Shown one piece after another: positions 35,664-43,935 of a stretch of DNA of 64,000 bases. Below the pieces are notes generated by a model, which had not been told where the DNA came from, searched no databases, and was given only the letters and a program-made list of their open reading frames with translations. Both the position numbers and the translations under genes were made by a program. Position 1 is the first letter of the stretch. Each line of letters begins with the position of its first letter. This DNA comes from Maridesulfovibrio ferrireducens (GTDB lineage Bacteria; Desulfobacterota; Desulfovibrionia; Desulfovibrionales; Desulfovibrionaceae), in assembly GCF_016342405.1 (NCBI RefSeq), contig NZ_JAEINN010000018.1, positions 1 through 64,000 of the forward strand, read 5' to 3'.

Positions 35664-38078
35664 TTAAAGTCTTGAGCGAACCTGCTCAGCCTCTATATTT
35701 TTACCTTGAACTTCAAGTGCCATAGCAAGAGTTTCCCAAAATTCTTCTTTTCCGGGTTTAAGAGCAGCACTCTGACGGGCAAGAACCTCGGCAATCTGAG
35801 GATCTTCTCCACTTTCCAAATAGAGCCGGGCCAAAAGATTCATAGCGTAGGCATCGTTATGATTGGCGTTCAGTGCCAAATGAAGATATTCGCGGGCTTT
35901 TTCCACATCTTGACGTGCGTAGGCAATTCTCGCGAGATGTCTCATGGTGAGAGAATCTCCGCCTTTAAGTTCCGAAGCTTTAAGATAAAACTGCTCCGCC
36001 TCATCAAGTCCGAGATCCTGCTCTGCCAGCACTCCGAGCCTTACAAGGCTGAAAACATTGCCAGGTTCCAACTCGAGGCAGCGTTCGTAAGCATCTCTTG
36101 CTGTTTCGCGATTCCCGAGCATCTGACATGCCCAACCCAGATTATACAGCGCCATAATATTGCTGGGTGTTATTTCGAGAACCTGCTCAAACTGCTTGCG
36201 CGCCTGTTCCGGCTTACCGAGCTGGGCATAGCATATACCGAGTGAGTTACGCGCTAAAATATTATCAGGATCAGCCAGAAGAGCCAGTCTGAACTCTTCT
36301 ACTGCGCCATAAATATCACCATCAACATAAAGTCTGTCAGCAGCGATATTAAGCGAAACAGAATCAAACTGTGCGACCATGGGCTTTTCCATCATCATTG
36401 CATGGTCAAGTCCCTTACGGCAGTTATCAAGAATTTCGCTGCGCCTGTAATTCAGGAACGGAAATGACGCCAGCCCGGCGGATAAACCGATATCGAAATC
36501 AGTTTCGCACTCTCTGACAAGTTTCAGAATCATTTCCATAACAAAATCAGAATCCTGTTTCGGAAAAAAGTAAATCAAGCTGTTCAGGCTATACCGGCCA
36601 CCTGTATGGGAAACTTCAAAAACGTTCTCAGCTCTTGATGCAACCTTCTGAACTTCGGCATCGGTAAGTTTCTGAAAATTGCCGCCCTGATCGGCAGGTC
36701 CGGCCGCAAGCCTTAACACTGCGACAGAAAAGTTATCCATATTCTGCCGCAATCGACTGTAGCGTCCGATAAATTCTTTATAGCGGAAAAGCCCGGTAAC
36801 AATATCCCGCTGGGGAGTTGCCGAGGACTCCGGTCCGGCCTGTGCATCAAAAAAGCTATCCTTCTCATCAAGCAAAGTAAGCCTGTCACCGGCCGTTACA
36901 GGCCACGCCGTATCACTCAAATGAAGGATTTCAGCGAAGGCAATCTCTTCCTGTACTTCAATGACAACAACTTCAGCCTTATACATAGTAGGATAAGTAC
37001 CCGATATTCTTTCATCTTCTGTAAGTTTAGCCTGAGCTCCGGACTGAAAGTCAGGAGACCACACGAGAAATCTTCCACCCTCACGAGTGTCAACGCTCTG
37101 CCCAATGCTGAGAGCAAGGCGTTGCAACGGAAGCACTTCAAGAACTTTACCGCCCTTCTGTAAAATATCGGAATACGCAAAAACACAATTTCGACCGGAA
37201 TCTTTCGCAGTGGCAACAGCTTTAGCAGCCTTACGCATAAGAATTCTGCCCTGCTCGGTTGCACTCCGCTTAAAATGAGGCCCTGAAAGACTTTGAGGAT
37301 AATTTGCAAACCCGGCACTGGTACTGATCTTTAAAATATCACCTGTCACAGGGTCCTCGACAGGAATACGCTCGACAATTAAACGCATTTTTTCAGCAAG
37401 CTGAGCACAGACTTTGGGTCTTCCGTCAGGAATAAGGAATGCGAATTTATCTTCGAAAAGGCGAGCACAGACTACGGACTCGAATGCAGCTTCACTGACA
37501 GCTCTACCGACTTCCGCCACAATAGAATCACCTAAAGTATATCCGTAGCGGTCATTAATGCGCTGAAAATTATCAAGATCAAGAACAACAACCCCGACAG
37601 AACCGCTGAAAGTAGGAATTCCCGGATCTTTACACCCACCCGGTGCCGGCATCATGCAATTTTGAATCAGATCCAGCTCTTTGACCAGCTTGACCATGAA
37701 ATGTTCACGAGTAGCCATTCCGGTGAGGCTGTCTGTAATTGAGGTTTTATAAAGCAAAATTTTTTCAAGAGAGCTTGTCGCTAATGCCTCAAGATATTGA
37801 GGAGCAGTCTTTGGCGCTTTGATATTAACGCCTCTGGCTATAAAATAGCAGAGATCGCGCCCTTGCAGCTTCAAAGGAAGCATTAAATGTTTCTCTTCCA
37901 GGTTATAGCGCGTGGCAAGAGGCTGCTGCGCCTTTCCGGCTACAGGCTTAGGAAAATAAAGGCTGTAGGAGTCAAAAGGCAGAAACTCATAAATCAGATC
38001 CTTAAGTGTATGCTCATACCGGATCAGATCTTGCGGAGTCAGACATATTCCATCTTTAAAAAGGCTGTCCTTGTTCAT
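35664..38078 (-). CDS. Degenerate GGDEF - GGDEF - TPR protein
   Basis: The protein is 804 aa from ATG 38078; a TTG seven codons upstream is possible. A GAF-like N-terminus (1-115) is followed by a GGDEF domain (SLTGMATREHF, VVVLDLDNFQRINDRYGYTLGD) in which the signature is LFEDKF instead of (R)GGDEF, so diguanylate cyclase activity is unlikely. A second GGDEF-like domain (about 430-570) is also degenerate. The last 200 residues are TPR repeats (ARNSLGICYAQLGKPEQARK, MALYNLGWACQMLGNRETA). It probably binds c-di-GMP or protein partners rather than making c-di-GMP. It heads the chemosensory operon. Confidence 0.85.
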   Translation of the reverse strand: MNKDSLFKDGICLTPQDLIRYEHTLKDLIYEFLPFDSYSLYFPKPVAGKAQQPLATRYNLEEKHLMLPLKLQGRDLCYFIARGVNIKAPKTAPQYLEALATSSLEKILLYKTSITDSLTGMATREHFMVKLVKELDLIQNCMMPAPGGCKDPGIPTFSGSVGVVVLDLDNFQRINDRYGYTLGDSIVAEVGRAVSEAAFESVVCARLFEDKFAFLIPDGRPKVCAQLAEKMRLIVERIPVEDPVTGDILKISTSAGFANYPQSLSGPHFKRSATEQGRILMRKAAKAVATAKDSGRNCVFAYSDILQKGGKVLEVLPLQRLALSIGQSVDTREGGRFLVWSPDFQSGAQAKLTEDERISGTYPTMYKAEVVVIEVQEEIAFAEILHLSDTAWPVTAGDRLTLLDEKDSFFDAQAGPESSATPQRDIVTGLFRYKEFIGRYSRLRQNMDNFSVAVLRLAAGPADQGGNFQKLTDAEVQKVASRAENVFEVSHTGGRYSLNSLIYFFPKQDSDFVMEMILKLVRECETDFDIGLSAGLASFPFLNYRRSEILDNCRKGLDHAMMMEKPMVAQFDSVSLNIAADRLYVDGDIYGAVEEFRLALLADPDNILARNSLGICYAQLGKPEQARKQFEQVLEITPSNIMALYNLGWACQMLGNRETARDAYERCLELEPGNVFSLVRLGVLAEQDLGLDEAEQFYLKASELKGGDSLTMRHLARIAYARQDVEKAREYLHLALNANHNDAYAMNLLARLYLESGEDPQIAEVLARQSAALKPGKEEFWETLAMALEVQGKNIEAEQVRSRL

Positions 38079-38285
38079 AAAAAAGGCAATAACCCGCAAC
38101 GCGCTTCAATACAAGCAGCTATTTAAACCGTGTGGCAGAATATTTTTTAAATATTGTTTTTTAGTCACCAAAATCGCCCCCAAACTATGGACAGCCGAAA
38201 CTGATGAGAGTAACTCAAAACCCCTGCCTATCATTGTCTACAAAATTAATTTTAAGTATAAGCAACCTGCAAAAGGTAACCGAAT

Positions 38286-39134
38286 ATGATCATAATTAAA
38301 GATCCAAAAGAATTGCAGCAAATGAGCATTGATCTGCGCCGTCAGGGAAAAACCATCGCTCTGGTCCCGACAATGGGCTATTTTCATGAAGGACACCTTA
38401 GTCTGATGGACGCTGCCCAAAAAAAAGCTGATAAAGTTATTGTATCTCTTTTCGTCAACCCTACACAGTTCGGTCCAAATGAAGACTTGGACAACTATCC
38501 GCACGACCTGCAAAGAGATTCAGACCTTGCTCGCGAAAGAGGTGTTGATATCCTTTTTGCACCGGAAAAGAATGAAATGTACTATCCCGATCATTCCACA
38601 TGGGTCGAAGTTCCCGGTCTAGCCACAAATCTATGCGGAAAATCACGCCCTGTGCACTTTCGGGGAGTAACCACAATTGTGACCAAACTCTTTATGACCG
38701 CACTCCCGGATATTGCCGTTTTCGGAGAGAAAGACTGGCAGCAACTTGCTATAATCAAGCGAATGGTAAGAGATTTAAATATTCCGGTTGAAGTCGTAGG
38801 ACATCCTATCGTCCGTAACTCTGAAGGATTAGCTTTAAGCTCCCGCAATGTATATTTGACTGACGATGAAAAAAAACTTGCTCCTCTGCTCCAGAAGGGA
38901 CTAAGGACAATTAAAGACCTTGTCGATAAAGGTGAACATGATGCCGAAATACTCATTAATAAACTCACTGAGTTTTATAAAGAAATGATACCCGGCAGTG
39001 AGATTGACTATATACAAATCGTACACCCCGAGAATATCACGGTAATTGAAGAAGTAAGCGGCCCGGCATTGTGCGCTGTGGCTGTCCGTTTCGGAAAAGC
39101 AAGATTATTGGACAATTTGCTCATTAAACGGTAG
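38286..39134 (+). CDS. panC: Pantothenate synthetase
   Basis: The 282-aa protein joins pantoate and beta-alanine using ATP in CoA synthesis. Visible hallmarks: VPTMGYFHEGHLSLM (ATP-binding HxGH), SLFVNPTQFGPNEDL, FRGVTTIVTKLF, FGEKDWQQL and ALSSRNVYL. It is of normal length. It is transcribed divergently from the GGDEF-TPR gene. panB and panD are not in the window. Confidence 0.96.
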   Translation: MIIIKDPKELQQMSIDLRRQGKTIALVPTMGYFHEGHLSLMDAAQKKADKVIVSLFVNPTQFGPNEDLDNYPHDLQRDSDLARERGVDILFAPEKNEMYYPDHSTWVEVPGLATNLCGKSRPVHFRGVTTIVTKLFMTALPDIAVFGEKDWQQLAIIKRMVRDLNIPVEVVGHPIVRNSEGLALSSRNVYLTDDEKKLAPLLQKGLRTIKDLVDKGEHDAEILINKLTEFYKEMIPGSEIDYIQIVHPENITVIEEVSGPALCAVAVRFGKARLLDNLLIKR

Positions 39135-39256
39135 GGTGCATGGGTTATTTGGTCCTGTTAATAAAAACAGAACGCAAGCTTTATAATTTCTAAAAGAGTA
39201 TTAACGGAAAACGTTTCTGTTAAACTCAGTTTCATTTCACTTCAGGAGGAACTTTA

Positions 39257-40426
39257 ATGATCTGCAGCAAAGGCAAGTACTTTTTTACCTCTGAATCCGT
39301 AACAGAAGGTCACCCAGATAAAGTGGCCGACCAGATTTCCGACTCAATCCTTGATGCCCTGCTCACGCAGGACCCCAATGCAAGAGTAGCATGTGAAACT
39401 CTGGTAACCACCGGCATGGCTTTCATCGCCGGCGAAATTACTACAAGCGGATATGCCGACTTTCAGGCAATCGTTCGCGACACTATCCGTGAAATCGGCT
39501 ACGTCAATTCAGACATGGGTTTTGACGCAGACACTTGCGCGGTTATCTCTTCTATCGACAAACAGTCTGTAGATATTGCTCAGGGTGTTGACCGCAACTC
39601 CCCTGAAAATCAGGGTGCCGGCGATCAAGGTATGATGTTCGGTTTCGCATGTAAGGAAACTGACGCACTCATGCCTGCTCCTATTTACTGGGCACACAAG
39701 CTGTCCCGTAAACTTGCAGGCGTCCGCAAAGAAAACGTTCTAGACTACCTTCGTCCTGACGGAAAAACAGAAATATCCTTTGAATACTTCAACGGCAAAC
39801 CTGTCCGCATTGCAGACGTTGTTATCGCTGCCCAGCACGATGACGGAATCGAACAGCAGCAGATTTATGAAGATATCAAAAGAGAAGTAGTTCTCGCAAC
39901 TCTTCCTGCTGATATGATTGACGAAAAAACCAAAATATACATTAACACCACTGGACGCTTCGTAATCGGCGGCCCCATGGGTGACTGCGGCCTTACCGGA
40001 CGTAAGATCATCAATGACACCTACGGTGGAATGGGTAATCACGGCGGCGGCGCTTTCTCCGGAAAAGACCCGTCCAAAGTTGACCGTTCCGGTGCATACA
40101 TGGCTCGCTACATTGCCAAAAACATCGTAGCTGCCGGCCTTGCAGAACGCGCGGAAGTTCAGGTTGCTTACGCTATCGGCGTGGCTGAGCCTGTTTCTGT
40201 TCTGGCAACTTCTCACGGAACCGGTGAGGTCGACGATGAAGTCTTGACTAAAGCAGTCAAAGACGTATTCGACCTGCGCCCATGGTACATCTCTCAGAGA
40301 CTTGATCTCAGACGTCCTATCTACAAAGATTCCGCTTGTTACGGTCACTTCGGCCGCAACAACCCCAACTTTACTTGGGAACAGACTGATGCAGTCGCGG
40401 ACCTCAGAACTGCCTGCAAAATCTAG
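39257..40426 (+). CDS. metK: S-adenosylmethionine synthetase
   Basis: The 389-aa protein makes SAM from ATP and methionine. The ATP motif [12 protein letters not shown] is near residue 19, the methionine loop follows, and the hallmark [16 protein letters not shown] is near residue 260. It has a strong ribosome site (GGAGGA). The 122-bp leader shows no SAM riboswitch I can recognise. A strong terminator follows. Confidence 0.97.
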   Translation: MICSKGKYFFTSESVTEGHPDKVADQISDSILDALLTQDPNARVACETLVTTGMAFIAGEITTSGYADFQAIVRDTIREIGYVNSDMGFDADTCAVISSIDKQSVDIAQGVDRNSPENQGAGDQGMMFGFACKETDALMPAPIYWAHKLSRKLAGVRKENVLDYLRPDGKTEISFEYFNGKPVRIADVVIAAQHDDGIEQQQIYEDIKREVVLATLPADMIDEKTKIYINTTGRFVIGGPMGDCGLTGRKIINDTYGGMGNHGGGAFSGKDPSKVDRSGAYMARYIAKNIVAAGLAERAEVQVAYAIGVAEPVSVLATSHGTGEVDDEVLTKAVKDVFDLRPWYISQRLDLRRPIYKDSACYGHFGRNNPNFTWEQTDAVADLRTACKI

Positions 40427-40454
40427 CAGTAATCTGAATTCACTTTGCTATAAA

Positions 40455-40494
40455 AATCCCCGGAGACCATTATTGGTTTCCGGGGATTTTTTTT
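40455..40494 (+). terminator. Terminator after metK
   Basis: AATCCCCGGAGACC (40455-40468) and GGTTTCCGGGGATT (40475-40488) pair over 14 bp with one G-U pair, followed by a T-run. Confidence 0.9.
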
Positions 40495-40564
40495 ACACTT
40501 GAGGGTCTGGCTCGAACCATGTAAAGGACTCCTTACAAATTGAAAACAAGCAAGGAGATAATAT

Positions 40565-41089
40565 ATGAACACTCTTAAAATATCAGAAATTAAAGCCACA
40601 CCGGAATTCAACATCTTTTATTTTGCTGAATTGAACGGTTCCACCCGGGTCGAACAATCCTTGATGGTAAGCCTTGAAGAACATTGGAACAAATGGCTTC
40701 CATTTCTAAAAGCATACAGACTCGAAAAACCTAAGAACGGAAAAGGAACTGATTTTCTACTCTTGTTTCTCGATAAAGACGTTGAAGATGCTGTTGAGGA
40801 AATCTGGCAGGAAACGCCTACAGAAGGTCTTGCACATCACAACCTTGCAATCACACTGATCATGTCCGCTGCGCAGAGCCTGCTTCCAGAACTGGAAGAA
40901 GGTAAATGTGCTCCGCTGCCTAAACCGGGCGAAGCAGCCCTTGCAGCTTTCAAATCGCTGGGACTTGAATGGAATCAGGAAGGAACTGTAAGCAGACAAT
41001 ACGCAGTATTCACCCCTTATCCTTATTCCGGAGGATGTGAAGTCTGTTATCTTGAAGAAAATTGCCCTAAAAGTAAGTTACGTAAATAA
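40565..41089 (+). CDS. Hypothetical protein, 174 aa, C-terminal Cys motif
   Basis: It has an AGGAG ribosome site and a clean terminator behind it, so it is a real monocistronic gene. The protein is soluble and acidic. The N-terminal half has FYFAELNGSTRVEQSLMVSL and the end carries CEVCYLEENC, a possible metal or Fe-S motif. I do not recognise a family. It may be a lineage-specific Desulfovibrionaceae protein. Confidence 0.7.
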   Translation: MNTLKISEIKATPEFNIFYFAELNGSTRVEQSLMVSLEEHWNKWLPFLKAYRLEKPKNGKGTDFLLLFLDKDVEDAVEEIWQETPTEGLAHHNLAITLIMSAAQSLLPELEEGKCAPLPKPGEAALAAFKSLGLEWNQEGTVSRQYAVFTPYPYSGGCEVCYLEENCPKSKLRK

Positions 41090-41092
41090 GCA

Positions 41093-41134
41093 ACACCCCG
41101 CCGAAACAATTGTCTCGGCGGGGTGTCTTTTTTT
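41093..41134. terminator. Terminator between the two hypothetical genes
   Basis: ACACCCCGCCGA (41093-41104) and TCGGCGGGGTGT (41115-41126) form a perfect 12-bp stem followed by CTTTTTTT. Confidence 0.9.
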
Positions 41135-41150
41135 ACTATAGAATTACTGG

Positions 41151-41621
41151 CTAATCTGTGAAAGCGACTGACTGCAAAAGAGTTCGCTCACCAAAAAAAG
41201 CATCAAGCTTTTCGCGTTCCGAAGAAAGTATCTGCATATCCGAAAGCCCGATATCGCCGATTACCCCGCCATACATCTTAAGCGCCTGATCAATAAATTC
41301 AGCTTCAACAAAACAAGCGCTCAAAGCATAGGTGCGCCCGTCCCATTTAAGTTTGATTTTTATCAGCGGATTACGGGTCTCGGCGGCAGAAACTATATTT
41401 CCAGTTCTAACCAGAGTTTCCCGCACATTTTGTTTAAGCATTACACTGAACTTACTTAAATTTTCTGTAAATGAAGGCTCGAAAGCCACATAATAATAGG
41501 GGTCTACCTTCAGTGCTATAGACTTGCCCGGAATATTAAATATGAAAGGATTCTCGGCAAAAGCTTTACCAAGTCCTTTTTGCAACCGATCTATGCGAGT
41601 CTGATAATCTTGTAAGGACAT
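41151..41621 (-). CDS. Hypothetical protein, 156 aa
   Basis: It has a strong ribosome site (AGGGGGG, 6-7 nt before ATG). The soluble protein has YQTRIDRLQKGLGKAFAENP at the start and KIKLKWDGRTYALSACFVEA in the middle, suggesting an alpha/beta fold. No family recognised. It is transcribed in the same direction as the spore-photoproduct-lyase gene 55 bp upstream, so it may be the third gene of that operon. Confidence 0.65.
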   Translation of the reverse strand: MSLQDYQTRIDRLQKGLGKAFAENPFIFNIPGKSIALKVDPYYYVAFEPSFTENLSKFSVMLKQNVRETLVRTGNIVSAAETRNPLIKIKLKWDGRTYALSACFVEAEFIDQALKMYGGVIGDIGLSDMQILSSEREKLDAFFGERTLLQSVAFTD

Positions 41622-41676
41622 ATAATCCCCCTTTGAAAATCTTAATACATCAACTTTACCAGTATTTCAAAGTATT

Positions 41677-42777
41677 TTAGTCTCCAAAAGCCTGTTTCAT
41701 CAGATGCTTTCCAAGTCCGCCAAGATCCTTCGGAGTGTAGCCGAACACATCCTGCCAATTTTCTGTTGATTCCATACAGAAATACATCTGCTTATCCATT
41801 CCATGCTTCCGTAATCTATCAACTATAAATTTAAACTGACGCACACGCAATGGACGGAGCAAACGCATCTTATTATCATTTCCGATGATGAACTCATCAT
41901 AAATATAAGTTGTTTCAGGGAAATTGCGCTCTATAATAGGCTTTAAATGAGGCATGTGCCTGAAAGATCCTATGCTCAGATAAGCTATATTCTCGGGCTT
42001 CAGATAATCAAATATCATATCGACAATTTCAGCATAACCTTCACGCCAACCATCAAAACGAATCATCGGATCAAAATGGAGACACACTTTAAATCCTGCA
42101 TCAGCGCAAATTTTTGCAGCTTCCAGTCTTTCCCTCAAAGTTGACACACCAAATTCTTCGTGTTCGTTAACAAACGGAGCATTCAGTGACCATGCCGGTA
42201 AAATTCTGTCGGTTCTTTTTACGACATCCATCCATGAAAGATCTATCACCTTGGACTTAAGTTCAAGGCAGACATTAGGATAATCTCCTAAAAACTTAAC
42301 AAGATCGCGGCTGTATCCTGTGACAGCTTCAAGGGCCAGCGAATCCGTATATTCCCCGGTTCCAACGCGGAAACGCGCATCCCGATCAACAGAAAAAGAT
42401 TTGCCGAGCTCATCAAACAGATCTTCCTGATTAGCCCATACTTTTAGAACCTTGTCGTGAAAATATGCCTGCAATATACAATATGAACAGGCCATAGGAC
42501 AATTTTCGCCGATATGAATAATGCGATATCCGCAACAATGATAATAACGAGTGCCAGGGCAAAACTTTAAAAAGTTACCTTTATACTCTTTAAGGTAAAG
42601 CGACTGCCCTTCTCCCAGAGCTTCGTGAGGGAAATTTTCAGGATCGACAATTTCAACTGGAATGTGAGGAATACGACCAGTAACTCTTTCCGTCAAAGGA
42701 GCTTCAACCATACTCCGGTCCACATAAATTTTTTCTATCCCTGCAAGGTGTGATGGAACCTGAATCTTGTTTTCCAT
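41677..42777 (-). CDS. Spore-photoproduct-lyase-like radical SAM protein
   Basis: The 366-aa protein has the radical SAM motif IHIGENCPMACSYCILQAY (C-x3-C-x2-C), placed as in SplB, and further SPL hallmarks: RFRVGTGEYTDSLALE, NVCLELKSKV, AWSLNAPFV and FDPMIRFDGWREGY. SplB repairs the spore photoproduct (thymine dimer) in Bacillus spore DNA. This lineage does not sporulate, so the substrate may differ. The ATG overlaps the stop of a ParB-like gene by one base (TAATG), implying that the two act together. Confidence 0.88.
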   Translation of the reverse strand: MENKIQVPSHLAGIEKIYVDRSMVEAPLTERVTGRIPHIPVEIVDPENFPHEALGEGQSLYLKEYKGNFLKFCPGTRYYHCCGYRIIHIGENCPMACSYCILQAYFHDKVLKVWANQEDLFDELGKSFSVDRDARFRVGTGEYTDSLALEAVTGYSRDLVKFLGDYPNVCLELKSKVIDLSWMDVVKRTDRILPAWSLNAPFVNEHEEFGVSTLRERLEAAKICADAGFKVCLHFDPMIRFDGWREGYAEIVDMIFDYLKPENIAYLSIGSFRHMPHLKPIIERNFPETTYIYDEFIIGNDNKMRLLRPLRVRQFKFIVDRLRKHGMDKQMYFCMESTENWQDVFGYTPKDLGGLGKHLMKQAFGD

Positions 42778-43730
42778 TATTTTTCCCTGCCAATCTCAAA
42801 AAGCTTATCCCAACCGTCCGACTTCTGGATAGAATCCAAATCTTCGATAGCCTTCTGCATAACATCCCGCGACTTAAAACGCGTCTGAAGCACAACTTCA
42901 CCTGTTTCAAAGTTACCTACCGATTCAACCCGCCACTTTGTACCAACGCAGATTTCACCGACTATATTTTCCTTAGTTTTAAGAAGATCGCTGAATAGCG
43001 GAAAACGAAGCATTTTAGCAGCCTTGCAAAGCCGTGCCACTCCATCTTTAGGAGATTCATTTTCCTTCGCAGGAGAAAGCCCATGCTCCGAAATAAGAGC
43101 AGACACAGACTTCATGTCCCGCCTGGAGGTCTCATAAAGCCAAGTAAGAAAATTTACAGCATTGGAACGGGACCAGCCTAATTTTTCAAAATAAGGCAGT
43201 ATCGCTTTTTTATCCTCATCAGAAAATTTAGAAAAAACCGAAACAGCCGCAAGAGGGAAATTGCCGCACTGGAGAACTACATCAAAGTCCTGTGGTAGAG
43301 CCAGCCATTCGAGCCAGAGTTTCAAATCTCTAGCTTTAGGCTTCATACCGAGAAGCGGTGCTACCCGCTGCGAAAGATCTTTTTCAGCTATACGCGTATG
43401 AAAAAACCTGAAAACATGCAGCTTAAGCGCATCATCTGCAACCCGCGCCCGATTTTCTTCCATATGAACAAATGCCCGTGAAACTTCATCCTCGGCATCC
43501 ACAAAAATACCCGACACTTTCAAACCTAATTTTTCAGCAGCCAGAACACGCGACCGTCCGGCAACCAGAATAATTTTATTCCCGTCCTTTGCAAAAAGAA
43601 CAGGGACAAGCTGTCCCACTGTTTTTATAGAACTGATAAACCCTTCATCAAATAAAGAAGAATAAAGCAACCATTCGCCTGAACAGTCTATTTCAGCAGG
43701 GTCAAAACTGTATATTTGAGCATCAGTCAC
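42777..43730 (-). CDS. ParB/sulfiredoxin-fold DNA-binding-like protein
   Basis: The 317-aa protein begins at GTG 43730 (GGAGG upstream). The N-terminal domain fits the ParB/Srx nuclease-like fold: SIKTVGQLVPVLFA, then ILVAGRSRVLAAEKLGL, the G-x-R-x-x-A-A signature, followed by a VHMEENRAR stretch like the ParB box. A helical middle and C-terminal part follow. It is not beside parA, so it is not the chromosome-partition ParB. It is coupled to the spore-photoproduct-lyase-like gene. Confidence 0.72.
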   Translation of the reverse strand: MTDAQIYSFDPAEIDCSGEWLLYSSLFDEGFISSIKTVGQLVPVLFAKDGNKIILVAGRSRVLAAEKLGLKVSGIFVDAEDEVSRAFVHMEENRARVADDALKLHVFRFFHTRIAEKDLSQRVAPLLGMKPKARDLKLWLEWLALPQDFDVVLQCGNFPLAAVSVFSKFSDEDKKAILPYFEKLGWSRSNAVNFLTWLYETSRRDMKSVSALISEHGLSPAKENESPKDGVARLCKAAKMLRFPLFSDLLKTKENIVGEICVGTKWRVESVGNFETGEVVLQTRFKSRDVMQKAIEDLDSIQKSDGWDKLFEIGREK

Positions 43731-43811
43731 CTTAATTACCTCCGAATCAATTCATTATTTTTATCTTGTTTAACGGATACCTGCATAGCAACATTCATCA
43801 GTTCTCTATGC

Positions 43812-43841
43812 TTGACATGTTGGCGCTGGTGTCCCAATATG
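43812..43841 (+). promoter_or_regulatory. Candidate promoter of the EF-G-like gene
   Basis: TTGACA (43812-43817) and CAATAT/AATATG at 43835-43841 with 17-18 bp spacing fit a sigma-70 promoter, about 95 bp before the ATG. The flanking TTGACAT...ATGTGTCAA is also a loose dyad. Confidence 0.4.
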
Positions 43842-43935
43842 TGTCAACCATGTAGAAGTATAAGTTGCACAATCGTACTGGAAGCAGGGACTTTTTGTTC
43901 CGGCTAGTTGAACATTCAGAGAAACGGAGTTGTGA

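Noticed and set aside
39135-39256. SAM riboswitch before metK
   Set aside because: No SAM-I/II type core or paired helices could be recognised in the 122-bp leader.
42777-43730. Chromosome-partition ParB
   Set aside because: No parA or parS-like site nearby, and the gene is coupled to a radical SAM repair-type gene.
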